Assembly (NCBI RefSeq): GCF_009707545.1
Contig: NZ_WLYK01000009.1
Location: 62,001 to 126,000, forward strand
Reading direction: 5' to 3'
Source: Nakamurella alba
GTDB taxonomy: Bacteria; Actinomycetota; Actinomycetes; Mycobacteriales; Nakamurellaceae
Length of the DNA: 64,000 bases
In this document: positions 16,863 through 25,483 of the stretch, one piece after another
How the letters are laid out: each line of letters opens with the position of its first letter
How positions within the stretch are numbered: position 1 is the first letter of the stretch
The notes under the pieces: generated by a model
What the model saw: the letters and a program-made list of their open reading frames with translations, nothing else
Databases searched by the model: none
Told to the model about the DNA's origin: nothing
Program-made: the position numbers and the translations under genes

Positions 16863-17633
16863 TCAGTGCGCCGTCCAACCGCCGTCGACATGCAGGACCT
16901 GGCCGGTGATGTACGCCCCGGCGTCACCGGCGAGCAGCAGCAGCACCCCGTCGAAGTCGTCGACGGCGCCGTGCCGTGGCAGCAGGGTGTTCGACAGGAT
17001 CCAGTCGTGGATCTTCGGCACCGCGATGACCGGCGAGGTCATCTCGGTCTCGATGAAACCCGGTGCGATGGCATTGATCCGGATGCCGAAGCGGCTCCAC
17101 TGCGCGGCCCACTCCCGGGTGATGGCGTTCAGGCCGCCCTTCGACGCCGCGTAGACGGCCTGCGGCAGCCGGCCGATGCCGACCCCGGCCACCATGGACG
17201 ACACGTTGATCACCGACCCGCTGCCGCGCTCCTTCATGTGCGGGAACACCCGCTGCACCATCAGTATCGGTGCGACGAGGTTCACCCCCAGGGTCGTCGT
17301 GATGTCGTCCAGGGACTCGTCCTCGGCGCGGATCCCGCCGGCGATGTAGGCCGCGTTGTTGACCAGGACGTCCACCGAGCCCAACCGCTCCATCGCGGTG
17401 TCCACCGCCGCCACCGCTGCTGCCGGGTCGGAGAGATCGGCCGGCACCGCGATCGCCCGCGGACCGAGTTCGTCGACCAGCTCGTCCAACAGCGCAGCGC
17501 GCCGGGCCACGAGCGCAACCGTCGCGCCGGCGCCGACGAGGACGTGGGCGAACCGGCGGCCGATGCCCGCGGTCGCGCCGGTGAGCACCACCGTCCGGCC
17601 CTCGAGGGAGAACTTCCCGATCGCCCCGGTCAT
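16863..17633 (-). CDS. SDR-family oxidoreductase
   Basis: A 256-residue classical short-chain dehydrogenase: GATAGIG at about 17-23, NNAA at 91-94, catalytic Ser in NVSSMV, and YAASKGG. The RRAA after beta-2 favours NADP. The C-terminus ends with the usual HVDGGW segment. Its ATG overlaps the stop of the amidohydrolase gene (ATGA), so it is the last gene of a tightly coupled minus-strand catabolic operon. A role as hydroxyacyl-CoA or alcohol dehydrogenase is likely, but the substrate is unknown. Confidence 0.88.
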   Translation of the reverse strand: MTGAIGKFSLEGRTVVLTGATAGIGRRFAHVLVGAGATVALVARRAALLDELVDELGPRAIAVPADLSDPAAAVAAVDTAMERLGSVDVLVNNAAYIAGGIRAEDESLDDITTTLGVNLVAPILMVQRVFPHMKERGSGSVINVSSMVAGVGIGRLPQAVYAASKGGLNAITREWAAQWSRFGIRINAIAPGFIETEMTSPVIAVPKIHDWILSNTLLPRHGAVDDFDGVLLLLAGDAGAYITGQVLHVDGGWTAH

Positions 17634-18496
17634 GCCGCTCCCGCCCCGGTGACGCCGAACCGCTGCAGGTCGAAAGCGCGGATCGCGTTGCCGTGCAGGA
17701 ACTTCGCCCGGACCTCCAACGTCAGCGCCAGATCGTCCACCTGCCGCAGCGGCAGGTCGAAGTCCAGCAGCGGCCAGTCGGTGGCGAACAGGCACTTGTC
17801 CTGCCCGTAGCTGGCCAGGAACTTCCGGAAGCCCGGTTCGAAGTGCTTGGGCAACCGGGCGGAGGTGTCGATGTAGACGTTCTCGTGCTTCCACGCCACG
17901 TGGATCATCTCCTCGACCCACGGCGATCCCACATGTCCGCAGACGATCCGCAGGTCGGGGAAATCCAGTGCCACGTCGTCGATGTGCAGCGGCTGGCCGG
18001 AGCGGGAGGGGAACAGCGGACCGGTCCCGCCGACCTGCGTCTGCAGGGTGATCCCCAGTTCCTCGCACTTGGCGTACAGCGGGTAGAAGATGCGGTCCGT
18101 CGGATCCCGCCAGAGGTAGAACGGCTCGAGCTTGAACCCGCACACCGGGTAGTCCCGGACGTAGGCCTCGAGTTCCCGCACCGCCTTCATGATCCCGTCC
18201 GTGGGATCGCACCAGACGACGCCGAGGAACTTGCCCGGGCGGGCCTCGAGCGCGGCGAACACCTCGCCGATCGGTGTGGCGGGGCCGCCTGACATCAGCG
18301 CGAGATCGACGTCGGAACGGTCGAACCGCTCGAGCATCTCGGCCATGGGGATGCCGCCCTCGAGCTCGCTGTTGCGGTAGCGGCGCAGCACGTTGAGCGT
18401 CCGCTCCGGAAGGGCTGCGGCCACGGTGGGCGTCCACGGCTGCGCCCATGCGTCGATCACCCGGACCGTGCCCGGTACGGCGGAGGTGGTGCTCAT
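17630..18496 (-). CDS. Amidohydrolase-2 family hydrolase/decarboxylase
   Basis: A 288-residue metal-dependent TIM barrel of the Amidohydro_2 family (ACMSD, LigY, gamma-resorcylate decarboxylase relatives). IDAWAQPW replaces the more usual N-terminal DxHxH, whereas the C-terminal VCGHVGSPWVEEM, YIDTSARLPKHF and CLFATDWPLLD segments are clear; the D in FATDWP is the family's catalytic Asp. The weak N-terminal metal site hints at a decarboxylase- or hydrolase-like variant. Both ends overlap neighbours by ATGA. It sits between SDR and acyl-CoA dehydrogenase genes, so ring-fission or decarboxylation in the pathway is possible. Confidence 0.8.
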   Translation of the reverse strand: MSTTSAVPGTVRVIDAWAQPWTPTVAAALPERTLNVLRRYRNSELEGGIPMAEMLERFDRSDVDLALMSGGPATPIGEVFAALEARPGKFLGVVWCDPTDGIMKAVRELEAYVRDYPVCGFKLEPFYLWRDPTDRIFYPLYAKCEELGITLQTQVGGTGPLFPSRSGQPLHIDDVALDFPDLRIVCGHVGSPWVEEMIHVAWKHENVYIDTSARLPKHFEPGFRKFLASYGQDKCLFATDWPLLDFDLPLRQVDDLALTLEVRAKFLHGNAIRAFDLQRFGVTGAGAA

Positions 18497-19497
18497 CGGT
18501 GTCCTCCCTGGGCGGCGGCAACCCTGCCGCCGTGGTCGAAGTCGGCGGACCGGATGATGCCACCCGCATCCTGCAGGCACGTCGCCACCCGGGCGGCGAG
18601 CAGCTCGGGATCACCGTGCAGTCCGTCGTGCAGCAGTGCGGAGCGGGCCAGGGCACCGAGGCCGAACTCCTCGGTGTAGGCCATGCCGCCGCAGACCTGC
18701 AGTGCGGCGGCGGTCGTGGTCCGGGCGGCGACGGCCGCCTGGTGGGCCGCGACGGCGACGGCGATCGGGGTGGTGCCGGACCAGGCCTGGGAGGCTGCGG
18801 CACCGGCCGAGGTGATCGCGACGTGCGCATCCACCAACCGGTGCTGCACCGCCTGGTAGCTGCCGATCGACCGGCCGAACTGGTACCGGTCCCGGACGTG
18901 CGCGAGCGCGAGGTCCAGCGCCGCGGCGGCGAGGCCGATGCGCTCGTGGGCCACGGCGAGGCGTACCAGCAGGCCCGCGCGTCCCACGTCGTCATCGGTT
19001 CCGGAACCCTCTGCACCGTCGGAGGTGTGGACCGGGCCGGTGATCCGGAACATGGCCGCCCGCGGGTCGATGCCGGTCGTCGGGGACACCTCCAGGTGGG
19101 CGGCACCGACCCCGACCAGTACCGCACCGGATCCTGCCGCCCGGTGGTCGACCACCAGCAGGTGGGTGGCAGGCCTTTCCGCGCCGCGCCGGACGGCGTC
19201 GACCACGGCCCCGGCGGGCCCGGGCGACACCCGGCCGGACAGCACGGTCACCGCGGCATCGGCTCCCAGGCGGCCGGCGAGGACATGGGTCGCCAGCAGC
19301 GAGGCGCCGGCCGTCACCGCCGCCGCGGCGCCGGCCGCCTCCTGCAGCGCGCCCACTGCGAGAGCCGTTTCCTCCTCGAGGATGTCGGGCCAACCCGCGG
19401 TGATCAACGTCTCCGCCGACAGGCCGGCCGCGGCACTGTCGGCGACCAGGGCGCGGCACAGTTCGCGCACCGATTCCCGGAGTTCGGTGTCCGTCAC
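18493..19497 (-). CDS. Acyl-CoA dehydrogenase-like protein, short subunit
   Basis: A 334-residue acyl-CoA dehydrogenase homologue, shorter than the usual 380. The C-terminal helical domain is clear (RYQFGRSIGSYQAVQHRLVDAHV, ALQVCGGMAYTEEFGLG), while the N-terminal half is degenerate and lacks the QGFSE..AGSD FAD/substrate segment seen in its upstream neighbour. In heteromeric dehydrogenases of steroid side-chain oxidation such a short partner pairs with a full-length one; the coupled upstream gene is the likely partner. GTG start, overlapping the previous stop (GTGA). Confidence 0.82.
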   Translation of the reverse strand: MTDTELRESVRELCRALVADSAAAGLSAETLITAGWPDILEEETALAVGALQEAAGAAAAVTAGASLLATHVLAGRLGADAAVTVLSGRVSPGPAGAVVDAVRRGAERPATHLLVVDHRAAGSGAVLVGVGAAHLEVSPTTGIDPRAAMFRITGPVHTSDGAEGSGTDDDVGRAGLLVRLAVAHERIGLAAAALDLALAHVRDRYQFGRSIGSYQAVQHRLVDAHVAITSAGAAASQAWSGTTPIAVAVAAHQAAVAARTTTAAALQVCGGMAYTEEFGLGALARSALLHDGLHGDPELLAARVATCLQDAGGIIRSADFDHGGRVAAAQGGHR

Positions 19498-20648
19498 GCC
19501 GACCTCCCCAGTCCCAGCACCCGTTCCGCCACGATGTTCCGTTGCACCTCGGCCGCGCCGCCGTAGACCGTCGCGGCCCGGCTGTAGAACCACTCGCCGC
19601 GCCGGTGTGCGTCCTCGGTGGTCCCGCCCAGCACGAAGTCCGGCCCGGCCAGCCGGCGCACCGCGTCCTGGACGAGATGTTCGGTGCGGCCCAGCATCAG
19701 CTTGTCGATCGACACCTCCGGACCGAGCACGGTGCCGGCGGCCAGCGCCTCGACGGTGGCGAGTGCCCGGGAGCGCAGCGCGGACAGCGCCGAGTAGGCC
19801 TCCCCCACCGCCGCGGCCGACACCGGTTCGAGCCCGTCACCGACGCCGGCGAGGGCACGGCCGAGCATCGCGTGCATGAGTGCCTGCCGCTGCCACGCCC
19901 ACATGCCGCGCTCGAACTGCAGCATGTGCATCGCGATCGCCCAGCCCTGCCCCGGCTCGCCGATCAGGTGGTCGGCCGGGACCTCGACCCCGTCGAAGAA
20001 GACCTCGGAGAACTCCGGCTCGCCGGTCACGCTGTCCAGCGGCCGCGCGGTGACGCCGGGGGTCGTCATCGGGACCCACACCAGCGCGAGGCCGCGGTGC
20101 CGCGGGGTCGTGTCGGAGGTACGGGCGAGCACGGCGCAGTGCGTCGCCCGGTGCCCCAGCGACGTCCAGATCTTGTGACCGGTGACCTTCCATCCGACCT
20201 CCGACCGCTCGGCCCGGGTCCGCAGCGAGGCCAGGTCGCTGCCCGCCTCCGTCTCCGAGAATCCCTGGCACCACAGCTCTTCCCCGGCCAGCAGGGCCGG
20301 CAGGTGGCGCCTGGCCAGCGCCGGTGCGTAGGAGGTGAGCGCCGCGCCGACCACCTCCAGCGCCGCGGCCGACTCCGGCAGCACCAGGCCGGCGGCGACC
20401 AGCCCGTCGTACAGGACCGCCCGGTGCACGGCAGTTCCGCCGCGACCGCCGGCATCCACCGGCCAACCGTCGAGTGCCACACCGAGCGCCGACAACCGGC
20501 CCCAGAGCTGCGACCCGCGGTCCACGCGCTCGTCCAGGGTGTCGGCCGGGTCCGCACGCCCGACGGCGAGATCCTCGCGGTGGTCGTCCAGCCACGCCCG
20601 CAGCGTCGCGGAGCCGGCCAGCGGCGAGCCCGGCGGCAGTTCACTCAT
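19494..20648 (-). CDS. Acyl-CoA dehydrogenase, full-length subunit
   Basis: Introduces an alpha-beta double bond into an acyl-CoA with FAD, passing electrons to ETF. The 384 residues have all domains: CQGFSETEAGSDLASL (FAD/substrate loop), GHKIWTSLGH, the beta-domain EPEFSEVFFDGVEVP and a C-terminal VYGGAAEVQRNIVAERVLGL. It is coupled to the short acyl-CoA dehydrogenase gene behind it, consistent with an alpha2beta2 enzyme. GAGGG lies upstream of the ATG. The substrate is probably a bulky or branched acyl-CoA (inference from the FadE-like pairing). Confidence 0.86.
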   Translation of the reverse strand: MSELPPGSPLAGSATLRAWLDDHREDLAVGRADPADTLDERVDRGSQLWGRLSALGVALDGWPVDAGGRGGTAVHRAVLYDGLVAAGLVLPESAAALEVVGAALTSYAPALARRHLPALLAGEELWCQGFSETEAGSDLASLRTRAERSEVGWKVTGHKIWTSLGHRATHCAVLARTSDTTPRHRGLALVWVPMTTPGVTARPLDSVTGEPEFSEVFFDGVEVPADHLIGEPGQGWAIAMHMLQFERGMWAWQRQALMHAMLGRALAGVGDGLEPVSAAAVGEAYSALSALRSRALATVEALAAGTVLGPEVSIDKLMLGRTEHLVQDAVRRLAGPDFVLGGTTEDAHRRGEWFYSRAATVYGGAAEVQRNIVAERVLGLGRSA

Positions 20649-20674
20649 CGGTGCACCCTCGTGTTCCCCTGCCG

Positions 20675-21640
20675 TCACGCCGCGTCGAAGTCCGAAAACG
20701 GACCGTCCAGCCCGATCGACGTCGCCAGCACGGTCAGCCTGCGCACCGTCTGCGACTGCCCCTCGGGCAGCCGCCGGACGGCCTGACTGGCCCGGGACAG
20801 CCACGAGACGTCGGTCTCGTCGCAGAATCCCATGGCGCCGTGCAACTGGTGTGCGCCACGCAGCACGACATCGGCGGCTTCCAGGGCCGCGACCCGCAGG
20901 GCCAGCGCATCGGCCAGCCGCACCGCCGGAGCGGACCCACTCCGGGACCGGGCCGGGGACCGGGATTGCGACCACAGCGTGTACTTCGCCAGCTCCTCGA
21001 GACCGTTGACCGCGACGGTCATGTCGGCGAGCCGGAACCCCACGGTCTGGAAGTGCTGCAGCAGGTGCCCGAACTGCTCCCGTTCACCGGTGTAGCGGCG
21101 GGTGTCCGACAGCGCCCGGTCCAGCAGACCGAGCAGCCACCACGACTGCAGCGTCACCAGGAGCGCGGCAGCGGCGGGATCGGGGTCGCCGTCCGCACCG
21201 ACACCGACGGCGTGCACGAAGGCGCCCAGCGGTCCGCCCAGCACCTCGGTCGTCGGGGTCACCGACGCCGTGGTGCCGTCCAGGCGGACCCCGGTCCAGC
21301 CCAGCGGCACGTCCACGTGGGCGGCGAAGGCGGCTCCGGTCCCGGGCAGCGGGGTGAGTGCCCGGGTGCCGTTGCCCGCGAGCCGCTCCGCGACCGGATA
21401 CGGCAGGGCCACCCAGCCGGCCGCCCGGCAGACGGCGGCAGCCGCCTCGGTCTCGGCCTCGTCGCTGCCGGGCCGCAGGTCCCACACCCCGAGGCCGGCC
21501 AGCGCCTCGTCGATCGGCCCGATCCGCCCGGCCGGTGCGCGGACCGCCGCCCGCAGCAGGTCCAGGCCGCCGAGCGCCTCGAGTGCCCCTGCCGTCACCT
21601 CGCCGAACTCCAGCGCCTCGGCGGACATGTTGCCGTTCAT
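20675..21640 (-). CDS. Acyl-CoA dehydrogenase-like protein, short subunit
   Basis: A 321-residue, second short acyl-CoA dehydrogenase homologue. The N-terminal half is eroded (no QGFSE..AGSD segment); the C-terminal helices remain (RRYTGEREQFGHLLQHFQTVGFRLADM, DVVLRGAHQLHGAMGFCDETDVSWLSR). It overlaps the full-length dehydrogenase gene upstream by ATGA, repeating the long-then-short arrangement of the other pair. It likely supplies structural and substrate-pocket parts of a heteromeric enzyme rather than being active alone. Confidence 0.82.
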   Translation of the reverse strand: MNGNMSAEALEFGEVTAGALEALGGLDLLRAAVRAPAGRIGPIDEALAGLGVWDLRPGSDEAETEAAAAVCRAAGWVALPYPVAERLAGNGTRALTPLPGTGAAFAAHVDVPLGWTGVRLDGTTASVTPTTEVLGGPLGAFVHAVGVGADGDPDPAAAALLVTLQSWWLLGLLDRALSDTRRYTGEREQFGHLLQHFQTVGFRLADMTVAVNGLEELAKYTLWSQSRSPARSRSGSAPAVRLADALALRVAALEAADVVLRGAHQLHGAMGFCDETDVSWLSRASQAVRRLPEGQSQTVRRLTVLATSIGLDGPFSDFDAA

Positions 21641-22803
21641 CGTCGGATCAGACTCCTTGCCAGGTGCTGCTTCTGCATCTCGAGGGTGCCCGAGGCGACG
21701 GTGGACGCCTGGGCGTAGCGCCAGTGGTCCTCGACCGCCCGATCGAACAGGGTGCGGCCGGACCCGCCTTCCGTCTCGGTGCCGGCCAGCCCGGAGGCGC
21801 CGCAGATGTCCATCAGCACCTCCGCCACCTCCTGGTCCAGGGTGGTCACGGCGATCCGGTACGCGGCCGCATCGGCCGGGTCGAGGCCGCCGCGGACCTG
21901 GTGGTCGACCACCTTGTAGGCCAGCAGGCGTGCGGCGCGGGTGTGCACCAGGGCGCGGGTCCACCGGTCCAGCAGCGCCGGGGGCAGGTCGTCCCAGCCG
22001 TCCCCGAGGGCGATGGGCGCCCAGGTGAGCAGCCGTTCGCACCGCGCGTACCGGGCGATGCCGACCCGTTCGAAGGCCAGTACGTCCGAGATGATGTCCC
22101 AGCCTCCCCCCACCGTGCCCAGCACGGCCGCGTCGGGGGCCCAGGCCTCGGTGAAGAACACCTCGTTGAGGTGGTGGTTGCCGAGCATGCTGGGCACCGC
22201 CCTGGCCTCGATCCCCGGCTGGTCCATCTCGACCAGGAACACGGTGATCCCGTCCTTGCGGCCGCCGGCCGGTCCGGTCCGGGCCAGCAGGAAGCACCAC
22301 TGTGCCATCCGGGCGTACGACGTCCAGATCTTCTGGCCGGTGATCCGCCAGCCACCGTCCACCTTGACCGCTGCGGTCCGCAGGGCCGGTAGGTCGGATC
22401 CGGCACCCGGTTCGCTGAAACCCTGGCACCAGATCACGTCACCGGCGGCGATCGGCGGGAGGAACTTCTCGTGCTGGGCCCGGGTGCCGTGCCGCATGAT
22501 CACCGGCCCCACCCAATTGATCCCCATGTACTGCGCGCCCCGGGGTTCGTGGACGGCCCACATCTCCTCGCGCAGCGCGGTCTGCTCCCAGCTGCTCGCG
22601 CCGGCACCGCCGAACTCCGGTGGCCAGGACATGGCGAGCAGCCGTTCGGTGCCGAGCACCTTGCAGAACCGTTCGGTGGTCGCCAGGTCTGCCGGGTCGT
22701 CGGTGAACGCACCGAGGAACTCCGGCGGGATCTCACGGGAGATGATGCGGCGCAACCGGTTCCGGAGGTCGGTGACCTCCGTGGATTCGGAAAAGTCGAG
22801 CAC
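21637..22803 (-). CDS. Acyl-CoA dehydrogenase, full-length subunit
   Basis: A 388-residue FAD-dependent dehydrogenase with CQGFSEPGAGSDLPALRT, GQKIWTSYAR, a beta-domain HHLNEVFFTEAWAP and a C-terminal ASTVASGTLEMQKQHLARSLI. The early LAMSWPPEFGGAGASSWEQ is typical of the FadE-type enzymes found in actinobacterial steroid and terpenoid clusters. GTG start with GGAG about 6 nt upstream. It is coupled by ATGA to the short dehydrogenase gene. It follows the importer genes by 71 bp, so transport and oxidation are probably co-transcribed. Confidence 0.86.
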   Translation of the reverse strand: MLDFSESTEVTDLRNRLRRIISREIPPEFLGAFTDDPADLATTERFCKVLGTERLLAMSWPPEFGGAGASSWEQTALREEMWAVHEPRGAQYMGINWVGPVIMRHGTRAQHEKFLPPIAAGDVIWCQGFSEPGAGSDLPALRTAAVKVDGGWRITGQKIWTSYARMAQWCFLLARTGPAGGRKDGITVFLVEMDQPGIEARAVPSMLGNHHLNEVFFTEAWAPDAAVLGTVGGGWDIISDVLAFERVGIARYARCERLLTWAPIALGDGWDDLPPALLDRWTRALVHTRAARLLAYKVVDHQVRGGLDPADAAAYRIAVTTLDQEVAEVLMDICGASGLAGTETEGGSGRTLFDRAVEDHWRYAQASTVASGTLEMQKQHLARSLIRR

Positions 22804-22874
22804 AGGTGTCTCCTGGTGTCGCGACGGCCGTCCCGGCCGTGCGGATGTGCGTGGCGTGCTGCTGGTACCGGCGG

Positions 22875-23642
22875 TCAGTCGTCCGCGGTCGTGGTGGGCT
22901 GCATGAGTTCCTCCAGGGCCGCGGCGTCCAGCGATCCGGGGTCGGCGGTCAGCGCGAGCCGGCCTTCCTCGACCACCAGGACCTGCTCGGCGATCCCCGA
23001 GAGCACGTCGTCCATCTGCTCCTCGACGAGCACGACCGCGAGGCCCTCGGCGGCGAGCGCGGCGAGGGCGGCGTGCACCTCGTCGACCATGATCGGCGCG
23101 AGACCGGACGAGGGTTCGTCGACGAGCAGCACCGACGGGCGGGCCGCGATGGCCTGGGCGATCGCCAGGATCTGCTGCTGGCCGCCGCTGAGCGACCCCG
23201 CCGGTTCCCGCAGCCGGTCCGCGAGAACAGGGAACCTGTCGAGGATCCCGGCGATGACAGCCGGTCGCTCGCCGCGCGGCAGCCTCGACCCCTGCACACC
23301 GAGCACCAGGTTCTCCTGGACGCTCAGACCGCGGAACACCTGCTTCCCGCGCACGAGGCCCAGTCCGTGGCGCACCCGCCGGTGGGCAGGCCAGGTCGTG
23401 ACATCCGTGCCGCCCAGCAGCACCGACCCGCCGGCGGCGGGCAGCAGGCCGGCCACACCGGCCAGCAACGTCGACTTCCCGGCCCCGTTGCGGCCGACGA
23501 CCGCGAGCACCCGGCCGGCCGTCGCGGTCAGCGAGATGTCCCAGACGGCGATCAGGTCGCCGTAGCCGACCTTCAGCGAGGTGACCGTGAGAGCTGTTGC
23601 CGTGTCCATGGTCCCGGTTCCCTCGTTCCTGGCGGTGCTCAT
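22875..23642 (-). CDS. Branched-chain-type ABC transporter ATP-binding protein, LivF-like
   Basis: The second ATPase of a Liv-type importer. The 255 residues contain Walker A GRNGAGKST, Q-loop, signature LSGGQQQILAIAQAI and Walker B VLLVDEPSSGLAP followed by the LivF-type VEEQMDDVLSGIAEQVLVVEEGR. The ATG overlapping the previous stop (ATGA) has CCGGAG before it and was used; an in-frame ATG at 23609 also has GAGGGA and is an alternative. Such importers carry branched-chain amino acids, amides, urea or aromatic and other acids; here the enzyme context favours a carboxylic acid. Confidence 0.88.
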   Translation of the reverse strand: MSTARNEGTGTMDTATALTVTSLKVGYGDLIAVWDISLTATAGRVLAVVGRNGAGKSTLLAGVAGLLPAAGGSVLLGGTDVTTWPAHRRVRHGLGLVRGKQVFRGLSVQENLVLGVQGSRLPRGERPAVIAGILDRFPVLADRLREPAGSLSGGQQQILAIAQAIAARPSVLLVDEPSSGLAPIMVDEVHAALAALAAEGLAVVLVEEQMDDVLSGIAEQVLVVEEGRLALTADPGSLDAAALEELMQPTTTADD

Positions 23643-25483
23643 GACTCCGGGACCGACCTCTCCAGCAGGGTCGACGCCCGCGCACCGAGGTAGGACGAGA
23701 TGACCTCGGGGTCGGAGGCGACCTCCTCGGGTGTGCCGGCCGCGATCATCCGGCCGAGCCGCATCACGCAGATCTTCTCGGCGAGGTCGAAGACGAACCG
23801 CACGTTGTGCTCGACGATGACCACCGTGGCGCCGGCATCCCGGGCGCGCAGCATCAATCGGGAGAGCTCCGCCAGCCCGTCCTCGTCGAGCCCGGCCGCG
23901 GGCTCGTCCAGCAGGATCACCCCGGGTGCCGCCGCGACGGCCCGGACCACCTCGAGCAGCCGCCGCACACCCAGCGGCAGTTTGCCCGCAGTGCGGTCGG
24001 CGATCCCGGTGAGACCGGCGAACTCCAGGGCCTGCTGGCCGGCGAGGTGGTCCTGCCGGCGGATCCGCCAGGCGGACGGCAGCCGCAGCATGGTGGCCAG
24101 GGTGCCGGGTCCGCGCACCCACAGCCGGCCGCTCTCGGCGATCTCCCGGACGGTCATGTCCTCCGGGATCACCGGGGTTTGGAACGTCCGGCTGACACCG
24201 GATCTCGCCACCTGGTACGGCGACAGGCCGGACACGGTGGTGTCCCCGACCTCGATCTCACCGGCCTCCGGACGGACGAACCCCGAGATCGCGTTCAGCA
24301 GCGTCGTCTTGCCCGCACCGTTCGGCCCGATCACCGCGGTGATGGTGCCGGGCTCGGCCACGAAGTCCACCTCGTCCAGTGCCCGGATGCCGCCGAAGGA
24401 ACGGCTGAGCCCACGGGTCCGGATCCGCTGTCCCGGGATCCGCAACCCACCCGACGCCCCGGATCCGACTGCCGCGACGGGGGTGTCGTGCTGCTCGTCC
24501 TGCCGGCTCCGGCCCAGTCGGCGCAACACCCAGGCCCAGAGGATCCGGAACAGCTCGGCCAGCCCGCCGCGGAACAGGACACCCACCACGATCAGGAAGA
24601 TGCCGTAGACGACTGTCGAGTACAGCTCGAAGCCGGAGGCCTGGAGCGGTCCGAGGACCAGCAGGGCGGCGCCGGCGAAGGCGCCGTAGATGCTGTTCGA
24701 CCCACCGACCACCGAGGCGGCGAGGATGGTGATGCCGAGGTTCAGGTTGAACGCGTCCGGCGAGATGAAGCCGTTCAGGTACGCGTAGATCGCGCCGGCG
24801 GCGCCGGCGGGCACACTGCCGAGCACGTAGACCCGCATGCGGAGCCGGTACGTCGGCAGCCCCAGGGACGATGCCAGGGCCGGGCTCTCCCGCATCACCC
24901 GGAAGGACACCCCGTGCCGCGACAGCACCAGGTTGCGCATCAGCACCAGCCAGATCAACGCCACCATCAGGGCTGTCACGTAGAAGCCGGTGAAGCCGAC
25001 GGGGATGCCGAGCAGCGTCGGCCCGGAGATCCCGGACAGGCCGAGCAGCCCCCCGGTGACCCCTTCGGTCATGGTGATGACCACCGGGATCAGCAGCACC
25101 AGGAAGAAGGAGACGATCGCCAGTGACCAGCGGCTCAGCCGCAGTCCCGCGGCGCCGGAGATCAGCCCGACCACCGCTGCCGCCACCATCCCGGCCAGCA
25201 CGGCGACGGTGAGCTCGGTGACGCCGTGCTGGGCGAGGATGCCGGTCACGTAGGCCCCGGCCGCGAACATGGCGACCTGGCCGAGGGCCAGCTCCCCGCC
25301 GTAGCCGAGGCTGAGGTTCAGGCCGGACACCACCAGCGTGTAGATACCGATGAGGATCAGCTGACGCTGGTCGTACTGACCGAGCGCGGCCAGCGGCACG
25401 ATCACCAGGACGGCGGCGACCAGCAGCGGGAAGGCCCACCCGTAGGGCAGCGGTCGGGGGACGGAGTTCTTCGAGAGGCTCAC
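23639..25483 (-). CDS. Fused ABC transporter permease/ATP-binding protein (LivM-LivG fusion)
   Basis: A 614-residue fusion. Residues 1-330 form a LivM-type permease with about ten membrane spans (SGLNLSLGYGGELALGQVAMFAAGAYVTG, GVSFRVMRESPALASSLGL); after a linker of about 35 polar residues comes a LivG-type ATPase with GPNGAGKTTLLNAISG and Walker B VILLDEPAAGLD. The ABC signature is divergent (KLPLGVRRLLEVVRA) as often seen in LivG. GTG start overlapping the LivH-like gene stop. Fusing the two halves fixes their stoichiometry; such fusions are known in actinobacteria. Confidence 0.88.
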   Translation of the reverse strand: MSLSKNSVPRPLPYGWAFPLLVAAVLVIVPLAALGQYDQRQLILIGIYTLVVSGLNLSLGYGGELALGQVAMFAAGAYVTGILAQHGVTELTVAVLAGMVAAAVVGLISGAAGLRLSRWSLAIVSFFLVLLIPVVITMTEGVTGGLLGLSGISGPTLLGIPVGFTGFYVTALMVALIWLVLMRNLVLSRHGVSFRVMRESPALASSLGLPTYRLRMRVYVLGSVPAGAAGAIYAYLNGFISPDAFNLNLGITILAASVVGGSNSIYGAFAGAALLVLGPLQASGFELYSTVVYGIFLIVVGVLFRGGLAELFRILWAWVLRRLGRSRQDEQHDTPVAAVGSGASGGLRIPGQRIRTRGLSRSFGGIRALDEVDFVAEPGTITAVIGPNGAGKTTLLNAISGFVRPEAGEIEVGDTTVSGLSPYQVARSGVSRTFQTPVIPEDMTVREIAESGRLWVRGPGTLATMLRLPSAWRIRRQDHLAGQQALEFAGLTGIADRTAGKLPLGVRRLLEVVRAVAAAPGVILLDEPAAGLDEDGLAELSRLMLRARDAGATVVIVEHNVRFVFDLAEKICVMRLGRMIAAGTPEEVASDPEVISSYLGARASTLLERSVPES

